DNA of 64,000 nt from Flavobacterium sp. GTDB lineage: Bacteria > Bacteroidota > Bacteroidia > Flavobacteriales > Flavobacteriaceae. The stretch spans positions 1 to 64,000 of the forward strand of contig NZ_PNJW01000008.1 of the NCBI RefSeq assembly GCF_013822155.1, in the 5' to 3' direction. Numbering within the stretch: position 1 is the stretch's first letter; each line of letters begins with the position of its first letter. Under the pieces are notes generated by a model. It did not search any database and was not told where the DNA came from. It worked only from the letters and a program-made list of their open reading frames with translations. Position numbers and translations under genes: made by a program. Positions 9,391 through 18,890 of the stretch are shown here, in pieces.

Positions 9391-12300
9391 CTATCTCTTC
9401 AATGAAAAGTGAGATTTGAATTCTTTGGTTTGATTATTTTCTTCATAAGTTACTGTAAACCAATAATCAGAAGAAGGCATTTGTTGACCGTTGTATAAAC
9501 CATCCCAACCTTTTTTGTTTGGGAATAATTGGGCAATAAATTTACCATATCGATCATAAATATAGATAGTGGCTTTTACTTGTTCTTTTAAATCAACTAT
9601 ATTCCACGTGTCATTGTATCCGTCTCCATTTGGGGTGAAGAATTTCGGATAGTTGATAACTAAGACAGTGTCAGTAGCAGATCCACAACCATTTTTATCA
9701 CGAACAGTAACAGAATGAATACCTGAAGCAACATTATCAAACGTAGGACTGTCTTGAAATGGACTGCCATCTAATGAATATTCATAATTTCCACCTACAC
9801 CGTTTGCATTAATGGTTATAGAATTAGTGCTACTAAAAGCCATGCTTACAGTAAAGTTAATAGCAGCCGGTTCTGAAGCTAATACTTCTGCAGGAGTTGG
9901 TTCAGACGAACATCCTGTTGCTAAACTGGTTGCAATTACACTATATACGCCAGGGGCCATTACTTGTAAAGAACTTCCTGTTGCACCTTCAATTAATGTT
10001 GTGTCTAAATACCATTCAAATGTATGAGTAGTAGAGGATAGACCACTAAAAATGGTATAAGGATTTAATAGATTTCCTGTTTCACTTTCTATACAAACAA
10101 TACCATCTAATGGAGTTGGTTCAGGAATTTTATTGACAATGATTGTAATTGGTTTGATATCAAAACAATCAGGTACCAATGTATTATTTACTCTCACATA
10201 AACCAACTGTAATTCAGAAGAACTAAAAGAGTTGATTTGACTGGAAGCATCACTCAAACTAGCATAATAGTTAACAGTAAATTCACTTCCGGTTTGAGAA
10301 CCTAACACAATACTGCTTAAAGTGCTAAAATCAAAAGAGGTTATTCCATCATTTTCACCATCTTCATCACAAACAGTTCTGTTAACTAATGGAACAGGAT
10401 TTGCAATTGGAGTAGGAATAATTGTAACAATGAAAGAACTTTCATCTGAACAATTTGGTGAATAACCGGATGAGGCAAAAATATAGATTGTTTGAGTCGT
10501 TGTAATTGAACTTCCGGCCGGAATTTGACCACCTGTTCCGTTTGGTCCTCTGTAATATTTTCCAACAGTTAAAGGTTGTAAAACATAACTAGAACACGTT
10601 GACACATTATCTAAAACATCTACATTAAATATATTTATATCAAAACTTTTTTCATCAAAACAATTTGGTGTTGTGCCGGTTTCTGCATAAACAAATAATG
10701 TTTGTGAAGTTGTTAATTCTGTTCCTGCTAGAATTGTTGATCCATTTCCACCTGATTGAGTAAAATAATTTCCAACAGTTAACGTAGGTAAAATATAGGA
10801 GCTACAAACGTTTACATTTGATATAGGCTCAATTACAGGTGATACATAAATAGTCACCGTAAAAGACGTTTGATCAGTACAAGAAAATGCCGGTCTAATT
10901 TGATTTTCTTTATAGATGTAAATTGTTTGTGTTGTTGTAATTAATGTACCCGGTGTTAGAACTGTTCCAAAACCATTTGGTCCATCTGGTGCAGTATAAT
11001 AAATATTACCGGCAGTTAGAGTTGGTAATACATAACTGTCACACACTTCAACATTGTTTAAAACGTCTGCATGAATTTCAAAAACATTTACTTGAAAACT
11101 AGTTTCAGCACTACATCCATTTTCTTCGGCATAAATATAGATTATTTGAGAGGTTGTAATTACATCACCTCCATGAAGCATATTTCCAGTTCCATTTGGT
11201 CCAGTATAATAATGGCCAAGTGTAAGATCCGTTAAAATATAATTGTTACACCCATCAATATCTGATCTGGAGTCTATTTGAGGTGGAGTTAGCACCGTAA
11301 CATCAAAACTTACTGAGTTTTGACAACCATTTCCATTATTTAAATAAATATATAATGTTTGAGAGGAAGTTACTTCACTACCAACTGCTAAAGCTGTTCC
11401 TGTTCCATTTGGACCAGTAAAATAATTTCCAAGCGGAATACTAGGTAAAAAATAACTTTCACAACCTGTAGTTACAAGGGGAGTTTCAATCACTGGTAAA
11501 GCAATAGTTACTGTAAAATTTAAATTATCTGTACAGTTTGGTTGAGATTGACTAGGGGCATATACATATATTGTTTGAGTACTACTAATTACTGTCCCGG
11601 CTTGTATTTGTTGTCCAGTTCCATTTGGCCCTGTAAAATAACCGCCAATTGGTAAAGAAGGTAATATGAAATTAACACATTCGGTAGTAGATGTTGGTGC
11701 ATCAATGCCAATATATACTGTAAAACTTGTTTGACTTTCACAAAAGCTATTCGCAGCATAAATATATATTGTAGTAGTTTCTGTAATTATAGTTCCGGGA
11801 GCCAATTGGTTACCTGATCCATTTGGAGCATCATAATATTGCCCATTTGAAATGGATGGTAAAGTATAGGAAGTACAATCAAAAACATTTGTAAATGTTT
11901 CTGTGCTTGGAGCTGGTAATATGGTTAAATTAATTGGTAAATCTAAAATACAATATGGTGGTTCAGGTGAGACAAAGTAAAAATAGATAGTTTGAGATGA
12001 CGTTAATGTTGTGCCGTTTAACTGTGTTCCTGTTCCTCCCGGACCGGTAAAATATCCACCAATTGCTGAATTAGGTACATTATATGAATTACAAAATTGA
12101 TTATTTGTGGTATTGATATCTTCCGGTTTTATGATAGTTACCATAAAACTAGACTGATTTGGACAAAATGGTTCAATTAATCCAATATTATAAATGTATA
12201 TTCTTTGTGTTTCTTCTATAATATCACCCGCAAATTTTGCTGTTCCTGTTCCATTCGGACCGGTGAAATAATTACCATAAATTAAAGAAGGTAAAATATA

Positions 12301-13977
12301 ATATTCACAAACGATTACATCTTCTTTTGTATCGACTAAAGGAAGTGGTGAAACAACAATATTAAATGATACAACACTATAACAAGATGGGTCTGAAGCA
12401 TTTTGAAGTCTAGCATATAGTGTTCTTGAAACACTAACAAATTGACTTTGACCAATCGGGTTTAAGCCATTGTTTGCATTTGCTAAATTTCCATGATAGG
12501 AAACTATATTGTATTCAGATGATTGACCATTTAATATTTGATTATTTAAAGTTGACAACATAAAGGTGCCTCTAGTTGGATCAGTTATTCTTGCACATCC
12601 TAACAAATCAGAAGGTTGATGAGCTACTGGAGCAGGAGTCACTAATAATTGAAATGACTTAATAGAATAACACGAAGTATTATTTTTTTGAACTCGTACA
12701 TAAATAGTTTGATTCCCGGCACTTGTGTATAGTAAGGGTAATGCACTAGTTGAATTAGTTGCTTGTGCTAATGTAGCATGATAAGTAACTGTTGTTCCTC
12801 CGGAAATTCCTGCTGTTACAACCGGATTATTGAGAGCTAAATTAAATTGATACGTTGAAGCACCTGAATCACATTTTAAAATGTCAATAGGCTCTGGAGC
12901 ATTAAAAACAGAGTTGTATTCTATTTGTACAATATCACTCACCACTTGACATGGGAAAGCAATATTAGTATAAGTCAATTCATAACTTCCGGGTTCTGTA
13001 ATGGTCAAAGTGGGTCCGTTTTCACCGACCAAAACTACACCATCTTTTTTCCAAACAAATGAGTATTGGGTTGCACTTAAATTGCTATTGATTATATGTG
13101 ATTCTCCGCTACATAAAGCAGAATTAGAAGCAATTATTAAATCATCGCCTAACACATTTTGTCCAATATTAAAACTATTAGCTGATAAAAAGATTGCTGA
13201 ATCTGATTGTGGGTCTATTCTATCTGCAACAACTAATTTAATTTTATAGGGTGTATTAGGAATTAAAACAGCTGCTGCATTCATCACAACTGTTTGACCA
13301 TTAAAATTGGTTGGAGATAAAGCGGAATTAGCACCTCCATTAAAAGAACCAAAAAATTGTGGATTAACAGACGGACAAGCAGAATTGTATAGAAAATCTC
13401 TAACTGTAACTACAGATATAGGGGTATTAGTTCCCGGTACAACAGCTAGGTTAGTTGTTACTCCCGTATTTAAATTTGTCAATAAAAAGGCAAAAGCATC
13501 GGAAAACTGACATTGAAAATTACCATATTCCTCTGAAGCAAATAAAAAGTCAAAATCAAAATAGGGAGACATTGCGGTGAAATTGAACTCTAAAACGGTT
13601 GCATTAGTTGAAGTCATTGCAATTCCGGCATTGGCTAGAATATTTTCCAAATCACTGTCACCTGGCCATGTATTTAATCCATCATTAAGCATGGAGTTGT
13701 TTGGCCCTACAGAATTCATTACATTTCCAGTACTCAGTATAACACCACTTTGCATTGGAAAATTGGGATTGGTATTTTGAAAATATCCAATTCCATTTGA
13801 TGAACCAAAGTTGGTACCTGTGCTCCAATTAATATTGTTAACTGTTAAGCATGGTGAATTCACTAACACATTTGAAACCAATTCTGGTACAGTATAGGTG
13901 GTAGTGTTCACCGTGATAGCTTGTGAAATTCCAAGTATTGGAATTAAAAGCAACAAGAAGAGTAATTTTGTTTTCAT
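9391..13977 (-). CDS. Giant secreted repeat protein with choice-of-anchor L domain and T9SS type B sorting domain
   Basis: 1528 residues, probably a surface or adhesin-like protein. It starts with a signal peptide (MKTKLLFLLLLIPILGISQA). A choice-of-anchor L-type domain (~20-275) contains FASEEYGNFQCQ and FLYNSACPSVNP. Ig-like/PKD-like segments follow (~280-560). Next come nine Cys-flanked repeats of ~70 residues with the core YFTGPNGTG...TQTIYIYA. After a few more Ig-like segments, the last ~85 residues are a type B (gliding motility-associated, CHU_C) sorting domain: KFFTPNGDGYNDTW, IYDRYGK, GWDG, HFSLKR. Type B cargo is exported by T9SS and retained on or released from the cell surface. 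The substrate or ligand is unknown. It is monocistronic with its own terminator. Confidence 0.92.
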   Translation of the reverse strand: MKTKLLFLLLLIPILGISQAITVNTTTYTVPELVSNVLVNSPCLTVNNINWSTGTNFGSSNGIGYFQNTNPNFPMQSGVILSTGNVMNSVGPNNSMLNDGLNTWPGDSDLENILANAGIAMTSTNATVLEFNFTAMSPYFDFDFLFASEEYGNFQCQFSDAFAFLLTNLNTGVTTNLAVVPGTNTPISVVTVRDFLYNSACPSVNPQFFGSFNGGANSALSPTNFNGQTVVMNAAAVLIPNTPYKIKLVVADRIDPQSDSAIFLSANSFNIGQNVLGDDLIIASNSALCSGESHIINSNLSATQYSFVWKKDGVVLVGENGPTLTITEPGSYELTYTNIAFPCQVVSDIVQIEYNSVFNAPEPIDILKCDSGASTYQFNLALNNPVVTAGISGGTTVTYHATLAQATNSTSALPLLYTSAGNQTIYVRVQKNNTSCYSIKSFQLLVTPAPVAHQPSDLLGCARITDPTRGTFMLSTLNNQILNGQSSEYNIVSYHGNLANANNGLNPIGQSQFVSVSRTLYARLQNASDPSCYSVVSFNIVVSPLPLVDTKEDVIVCEYYILPSLIYGNYFTGPNGTGTAKFAGDIIEETQRIYIYNIGLIEPFCPNQSSFMVTIIKPEDINTTNNQFCNSYNVPNSAIGGYFTGPGGTGTQLNGTTLTSSQTIYFYFVSPEPPYCILDLPINLTILPAPSTETFTNVFDCTSYTLPSISNGQYYDAPNGSGNQLAPGTIITETTTIYIYAANSFCESQTSFTVYIGIDAPTSTTECVNFILPSLPIGGYFTGPNGTGQQIQAGTVISSTQTIYVYAPSQSQPNCTDNLNFTVTIALPVIETPLVTTGCESYFLPSIPLGNYFTGPNGTGTALAVGSEVTSSQTLYIYLNNGNGCQNSVSFDVTVLTPPQIDSRSDIDGCNNYILTDLTLGHYYTGPNGTGNMLHGGDVITTSQIIYIYAEENGCSAETSFQVNVFEIHADVLNNVEVCDSYVLPTLTAGNIYYTAPDGPNGFGTVLTPGTLITTTQTIYIYKENQIRPAFSCTDQTSFTVTIYVSPVIEPISNVNVCSSYILPTLTVGNYFTQSGGNGSTILAGTELTTSQTLFVYAETGTTPNCFDEKSFDINIFNVDVLDNVSTCSSYVLQPLTVGKYYRGPNGTGGQIPAGSSITTTQTIYIFASSGYSPNCSDESSFIVTIIPTPIANPVPLVNRTVCDEDGENDGITSFDFSTLSSIVLGSQTGSEFTVNYYASLSDASSQINSFSSSELQLVYVRVNNTLVPDCFDIKPITIIVNKIPEPTPLDGIVCIESETGNLLNPYTIFSGLSSTTHTFEWYLDTTLIEGATGSSLQVMAPGVYSVIATSLATGCSSEPTPAEVLASEPAAINFTVSMAFSSTNSITINANGVGGNYEYSLDGSPFQDSPTFDNVASGIHSVTVRDKNGCGSATDTVLVINYPKFFTPNGDGYNDTWNIVDLKEQVKATIYIYDRYGKFIAQLFPNKKGWDGLYNGQQMPSSDYWFTVTYEENNQTKEFKSHFSLKR
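10425..12310 (-). repeat. Nine in-frame coding repeats of ~200-210 bp
   Basis: Each unit encodes C-x-x-Y-x-L-P...GxYFTGPNGTG...GTxITTSQTIYIYA...C...SFTVTI. Nine units were counted by eye. The Cys pair at the unit ends is conserved, and the central TGPNGTG is the best-kept part. The DNA copies have clearly diverged, so this is an old tandem array rather than a recent expansion. Confidence 0.85.
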
Positions 13978-14212
13978 GCTTATTAATTTGGGTATTTAAA
14001 CTTTTATTGATTTTTTGACACAACAAATGAATGAATAAATATCGATTAAAAGCAAATAAAATCGATGAAATACACTTTAATAATCTTTAACAATATAAAA
14101 TACTTACAAAAATGAGTAATAATTAGGTGTTTTTTCATTTAAAATGATTTTTTAGACAAAAAACCTATTCATAAATAATAAGAATGCATCTTAAGTTTTT
14201 AGAATTTAAAAT

Positions 14213-14220
14213 TATCTTTG
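14213..14220 (+). promoter_or_regulatory. -7 box TATCTTTG of the argS operon
   Basis: TATCTTTG lies 12 bases upstream of the first ATG at 14233, matching TAnnTTTG. The leader would be very short. Confidence 0.65.
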
Positions 14221-14232
14221 TCGAAATAAAGA

Positions 14233-16017
14233 ATGATAATGAATTTAGAAGAATTTTTAAATCAACCAGTCCAAAAAGCAGTACAAACTATATTTGATAT
14301 ATCTCCAGAAAAAATTGAATTTCAATTAACTAGAAAGGATTTTGAGGGTGATATTACCTTAGTTATTTTTCCTTTATTAAAATTAATTAAGGGAAACCCG
14401 ATTGAAATTGGAAATAAAATAGGAACTTTTTTAGTTGAAAATGTAGTTGAGGTTGAAAAATTCAATGTAGTTTCCGGGTTTTTAAATATTGTTATTTCTG
14501 ATTCTTATTATAGTAAGTTTTTCTCTGAAATTAAAAACAATCCAACTTTTGGATTTGTTTCTCAAAATGAAAATGAGAAGGCAATGATGGTGGAATATTC
14601 TTCTCCAAATACTAATAAACCTTTGCATTTAGGCCATATAAGAAATAATCTATTAGGCTTTTCCGTGGCAAAAATCATTAAAGCTTCGGGTAAAAAAGTT
14701 TATAAAACTCAAATCATTAATGACCGCGGAATTCATATTTGTAAGTCCATGTTGGCTTGGCAAAAATTCGGAAACGGACAAACACCTGAATCAACCGGAT
14801 TGAAAGGGGATAAGTTAGTCGGTAATTTTTATGTAGCTTTTGATAAACAATATAAAGCCGAAATAAATGATTTAATTGCCCAAGGTCAAAAGGAAGAGGA
14901 AGCCAAGAAAAATGCTCCTTCTATTTTAGAAGCTCAACAAATGCTCCTCGATTGGGAAGCTGGTAAACCGGAGGTAATCGAACTTTGGAAAACAATGAAC
15001 CGGTGGGTTTATGATGGTTTTGAAACAACATATAAAAATTTAGGTGTCAATTTTGATAGTTATTATTATGAAAGTAACACCTATTTACTCGGAAAAGAAG
15101 TAGTTCAATTTGGATTAGAAAAAGGAATTTTTGAAAAAGATCCTGATGGTTCAGTTTGGATTGATTTGACAGAGGAAGGATTAGATAGAAAAATCGTGCT
15201 ACGCTCAGACGGTACTGCTGTCTATATGACACAAGACATAGGAACAGCTATCCAACGGGTAAAAGATTTTCCTGATGTCGGCGGAATGGTTTATACAGTT
15301 GGTAATGAGCAAGATTATCACTTTAAAGTACTTTTTTTAATCTTAAAAAAATTAGGATTTGATTGGGCTAAAAACCTTTTCCATTTATCCTATGGAATGG
15401 TAGAATTGCCATCAGGTAAAATGAAATCCCGTGAAGGAACGGTTGTGGATGCTGATGATTTGATGGATGAAATGACTGAAACTGCTGCGAAAATTTCACA
15501 AGAATTAGGTAAACTTGAGGGTTATTCAGAAGAAGAAAAACAAAAGCTATACAAAATTATAGGTCTTGGTGCTTTGAAATATTTTATGCTGAAAGTCGAT
15601 CCTAAAAAATCAATGCTTTTCAATCCGGAAGAATCAGTTGATTTTGCCGGGAATACGGGACCGTTTATTCAATACACTTATGCTCGAATTCAATCTATTT
15701 TGAGAAAAGCTAACTTTGACTATTCGGAAACTATTACTACATTAATTTTACATCCAAAAGAGAAAGAATTACTGAAAATGTTGGAAATGTATCCTAGCAT
15801 TATTCAAAACGCGGCAAATCAACTCAGTCCTGCTCTAGTTGCCAATTATACATACGATTTAGTTAAAGAATATAATTCATTTTATCAAACGGTTCCAATT
15901 TTACCGGAAACGGATTTAACACTAAAAAAATTCAGAGTACAATTATCTCAAAAAGTAGGTGAAACTATTAAATCGGCATTCTCCCTATTGGGAATTGAAG
16001 TTCCGGAAAGAATGTAA
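14233..16017 (+). CDS. argS: Arginyl-tRNA synthetase
   Basis: 594 residues, a full-length class I aminoacyl-tRNA synthetase that charges tRNA-Arg in the cytoplasm. The HIGH-type motif is HLGHIRNN (preceded by SSPNTNKPL), and the KMSKS region reads KMKSREGT, a known variation in ArgRS. The N-terminal Arg-tRNA-synt N domain and the C-terminal DALR-type anticodon-binding domain (FIQYTYARIQSIL) are both present. The gene opens ATG-ATA-ATG, so 14239 (MNLEEFLNQ) is an equally good start. It is the first gene of a probable operon with two SGNH hydrolases and an MBOAT protein, and the next start follows 10 bases after its stop. Confidence 0.97.
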   Translation: MIMNLEEFLNQPVQKAVQTIFDISPEKIEFQLTRKDFEGDITLVIFPLLKLIKGNPIEIGNKIGTFLVENVVEVEKFNVVSGFLNIVISDSYYSKFFSEIKNNPTFGFVSQNENEKAMMVEYSSPNTNKPLHLGHIRNNLLGFSVAKIIKASGKKVYKTQIINDRGIHICKSMLAWQKFGNGQTPESTGLKGDKLVGNFYVAFDKQYKAEINDLIAQGQKEEEAKKNAPSILEAQQMLLDWEAGKPEVIELWKTMNRWVYDGFETTYKNLGVNFDSYYYESNTYLLGKEVVQFGLEKGIFEKDPDGSVWIDLTEEGLDRKIVLRSDGTAVYMTQDIGTAIQRVKDFPDVGGMVYTVGNEQDYHFKVLFLILKKLGFDWAKNLFHLSYGMVELPSGKMKSREGTVVDADDLMDEMTETAAKISQELGKLEGYSEEEKQKLYKIIGLGALKYFMLKVDPKKSMLFNPEESVDFAGNTGPFIQYTYARIQSILRKANFDYSETITTLILHPKEKELLKMLEMYPSIIQNAANQLSPALVANYTYDLVKEYNSFYQTVPILPETDLTLKKFRVQLSQKVGETIKSAFSLLGIEVPERM

Positions 16018-16027
16018 TTTTACTGTT

Positions 16028-17494
16028 GTGAGTACAAAAACGTCTTATTTTTTTCAAACTTTGGTAGTAATTTTTATTTCTGCCCTTGGTTTTTTGTTTT
16101 TTAAAGAAGTGTTGCCTAAGCGAATTTTTTCAGAATCAACGATTTCTTCAAAAAATGTAGTTATTGATAGTTTACTATTAGAAACAATTGCGTTAGAGGA
16201 AGAAATAAAAAAAGATGAAAAAACTATTGATACTTTTTATAGAAAAAAAATAGTTTTTGAACAAATAGAAGGAATTGCCTATCCTCCGGAAGAATATGGG
16301 CAATACAAAGGTTTTCAGTATCTAATTCCTTTTTTTGAAAAACTATACCAATTAGAAACTAAACAAGAAGGAGATATCAGAATTGCTTATTTTGGTGATT
16401 CTATGACAGATGGCGATTTAATAGTACAGGATTTTCGAAAGGCAATGCAAACACAGTTTGGCGGTGAAGGAGTTGGATTCGTTTCAATCACTTCAGAATC
16501 AGCTGGTTCCAGAAGCTCTATTTCACATCAATATTCCGGAAATTGGAAAACACAATCGTATCTGAATGTGAAGCGTCCATTAAAACCTTTTGGAGTTAAT
16601 GGGCATGTTTTTTTTGCTAATGATACACTTTCTGATGCTTGGGTACAGTACAAAGCCGGATTTGGAATGCATACATCCCAACTTAATAATCCAACCTTGT
16701 TTTATGGAAATTCTTCTAATAAAATGGGAGAAATGTTAATTAAAATTGGAAAAGACACTTTGATTAAAAAGCTAAATCCCGAGAAACAACTAAATGCTTT
16801 AGCTGTTTCAATGACTAATTTGAAAAGTTTTAAAGCAGTTTTTAAAGAAGCGGATTCTATTCCAATTTACGGATTTAATTTTGATGATGGAAAAGGCGTT
16901 CATGTCGATAATTTCTCCAATCGGGGAAATTCAGGATTACCTATTTCTACTTTTAATACCAATTTAATGAAACAATTTCAAGAGCGATTGGATTATGATT
17001 TAATCATTTTGCACTATGGAACAAATGTTTTAAATTATGGTACATACAATTATAATTGGTACGAAAAAGGAATGACTCGAGTAGTCAATCATATCAAAGA
17101 ATGTTTTCCGGGCGTCACAATTTTAGTGATTTCAACTGCCGATAAAGCAACCAAATATGAATTGGAAATGAAAACCGATTCGGCCGTTGTTCCTTTAACT
17201 TTGGCTCAACGAAAATATGCTGTGCAATCAAAAGCCGGTTATTTCAACTTATATGAAGCGATGGGGGGTGAAGGTTCGATGGCTAAATGGGCAGAAGAAG
17301 TTCCGCCAATGGCCAATAAAGATTATACTCACTTTAATTATAAAGGAGCTCAAAAAGTTGCCGGTTTATTATATGACCAAATACAAACCGGATATGCACA
17401 GTATAAACTAATGCGAAAAAATAAAAAAGTACTTCCAACTAAACCTACGGTTGATTCCGTTTCTTCTAAAAACAACACCGTAAATGCACAGTAA
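16028..17494 (+). CDS. Membrane-anchored SGNH/GDSL hydrolase-like protein
   Basis: 488 residues from GTG 16028. The longer frame opening at 15959 would overlap argS and is less likely. A single N-terminal membrane segment (FFQTLVVIFISALGFLFF) suggests an inner-membrane anchor with a periplasmic body. SGNH blocks are visible: Ser125 in FGDSMTDGD, Asn333 in HYGTNVLN, and Asp432/His435 in DYTHFNYKGA. The family includes esterases and, next to MBOAT proteins, O-acetyltransferases such as PatB and AlgJ/AlgX. Because it sits two genes upstream of an MBOAT gene, transfer or removal of O-acetyl groups on an envelope polymer is the best inference. It overlaps the next gene by 11 bases. Confidence 0.88.
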   Translation: MSTKTSYFFQTLVVIFISALGFLFFKEVLPKRIFSESTISSKNVVIDSLLLETIALEEEIKKDEKTIDTFYRKKIVFEQIEGIAYPPEEYGQYKGFQYLIPFFEKLYQLETKQEGDIRIAYFGDSMTDGDLIVQDFRKAMQTQFGGEGVGFVSITSESAGSRSSISHQYSGNWKTQSYLNVKRPLKPFGVNGHVFFANDTLSDAWVQYKAGFGMHTSQLNNPTLFYGNSSNKMGEMLIKIGKDTLIKKLNPEKQLNALAVSMTNLKSFKAVFKEADSIPIYGFNFDDGKGVHVDNFSNRGNSGLPISTFNTNLMKQFQERLDYDLIILHYGTNVLNYGTYNYNWYEKGMTRVVNHIKECFPGVTILVISTADKATKYELEMKTDSAVVPLTLAQRKYAVQSKAGYFNLYEAMGGEGSMAKWAEEVPPMANKDYTHFNYKGAQKVAGLLYDQIQTGYAQYKLMRKNKKVLPTKPTVDSVSSKNNTVNAQ

Positions 17495-18890
17495 ATTTTT
17501 TTTCTTTCTTTTTTTTCTTTTATTTAGTTTTAGTCTTTGTGCTCAATCTGATTCTTTGTTCGTTGAAATTGATACAACTGAAGTTATCACGGCAATAAAT
17601 GAAATAAAAAACAATAAAGCTATAAACCCAATTTTTGAAAAATTGGTCAATCTCCAAAAATCAAAAGTTGGAAAGCTAAATGTTGTTCATATTGGCGATT
17701 CACACATTCAAGCCGATTTGTTTTCAGGATTAATGCGTAAAAATTTGCAGCAACAATTTGGAAATGCCGGACGGGGTCTTGTTTTTCCTCATAGTTTGGT
17801 TAAAACAAATGGAACGGGTGATGTTCGTTTTTCTTCCAACCAAACATGGGAAAGCCAACGAAATATTTATCCAAATACGGGAAATCCGGTTGGTTTAAGT
17901 GGAATAGCCCTGTTTACTAAATCCAACGATTTTGCTATTGAAATGACAGTAAAAAATCAAGAATATGTTTTTAACAAACTAAAAATTATTACGCCACAAA
18001 ATATAAAAATGTTTGAGGTGGCTTTGACCTCAAAAACGATTAAAATCGAGTCAGAAATTCCAAAGAATATTTTACACAAAATTAAAAATGGTGAAAGTTT
18101 ATCGGTCATTTCTGAAAAGTATGATGTTTCAATTGCTCAAATCAAAAAAGAAAACAGATTAAAAAATAATAACATCCGAGCCGGAAAAACATTGAAAATA
18201 CCCTCAAAAGAAAAAGCCAAAAAAGTAGTTGAACGTTCAGAATTCATTCCTTTAGAAACTCGTTTAGAGGATGGTTTTCATTCGTTTGAAACAGATACAT
18301 TATTACATAAAATATACTTAATTCCTGCCTTGAACCAATCGGATTATGCTTTAAACGGATTAGTTTTAGAAAATAATAATCCGGGAATTATATACCACAC
18401 AATAGGAGTAAACGGTGCAAAATGCTCTGATTTCACTAAATTTCCTTTGTTTTTTGAACAATTAGCTATTTTACAACCGGATTTGGTTATCATTTCTTTA
18501 GGAACCAATGAGAGTTTTGATAAAATGGTAACTACCAATTTTATAGTTCAGTTGAATTTGATGATGGAACTTATTTTAGCTAAAAATCCAACTACAACTT
18601 TTTTAATTACAACACCGCCACCTTCACAATTTAAACGAAAATTTCCTAATACTTTTGTGGCAGATTATACAAAAGAAATTTTAGCTCAAGCCGAGTTGAA
18701 AAATTATGCTGTTTGGGATATGTTTTCCAATTTTGGTGGACTTTTCGGAGTAAATCAATTGGTAAAAGAAGGAATAATTGGAGCAGATAAAGTACACTAT
18801 ACCAAAGTTGGTTATGAACGTCAGGGACAACTTTTAACTGAAGCTTTTTTGAGTTCATTTGAAAATTATAATTTAGAGATAAATAAGTGA
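17484..18890 (+). CDS. SGNH/GDSL hydrolase-like protein with internal LysM domain
   Basis: 468 residues with a signal peptide (FFFFLFFLLFSFSLCAQ), so periplasmic. SGNH block I is Ser73 in IGDSHIQAD, block III is Asn342 in SLGTNES, and the last block is Asp435/His438 in ADKVHYTKVG. A LysM module at ~197-240 (IKNGESLSVISEKYDVS...RAGKTLKIP) is inserted between the first and later SGNH blocks. LysM binds GlcNAc-containing glycans, usually peptidoglycan, and points to the likely substrate. The start overlaps the upstream gene by 11 bases and the end overlaps the MBOAT start (GTGA), so the three genes look translationally coupled. Acetyltransferase or acetylesterase activity is inferred from context. 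Confidence 0.9.
   Translation: MHSKFFFFLFFLLFSFSLCAQSDSLFVEIDTTEVITAINEIKNNKAINPIFEKLVNLQKSKVGKLNVVHIGDSHIQADLFSGLMRKNLQQQFGNAGRGLVFPHSLVKTNGTGDVRFSSNQTWESQRNIYPNTGNPVGLSGIALFTKSNDFAIEMTVKNQEYVFNKLKIITPQNIKMFEVALTSKTIKIESEIPKNILHKIKNGESLSVISEKYDVSIAQIKKENRLKNNNIRAGKTLKIPSKEKAKKVVERSEFIPLETRLEDGFHSFETDTLLHKIYLIPALNQSDYALNGLVLENNNPGIIYHTIGVNGAKCSDFTKFPLFFEQLAILQPDLVIISLGTNESFDKMVTTNFIVQLNLMMELILAKNPTTTFLITTPPPSQFKRKFPNTFVADYTKEILAQAELKNYAVWDMFSNFGGLFGVNQLVKEGIIGADKVHYTKVGYERQGQLLTEAFLSSFENYNLEINK

Noticed and set aside
10425..12310. Regularly spaced repeats that could be read as a CRISPR-like array
   Set aside because: The period (~200 bp) is too long, the units are divergent, and they are in-frame parts of one protein with conserved residues.
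9812..13780. Several plus-strand frames of 60-82 codons inside the giant repeat protein gene
   Set aside because: They are antisense shadows of a coding region with strong protein features; none has a promoter box or a recognisable domain.
15959..16027. Longer start for the first SGNH protein, overlapping argS
   Set aside because: The extra residues come from the argS frame and are polar; GTG 16028 places the membrane helix at the N-terminus and lies just after the argS stop.
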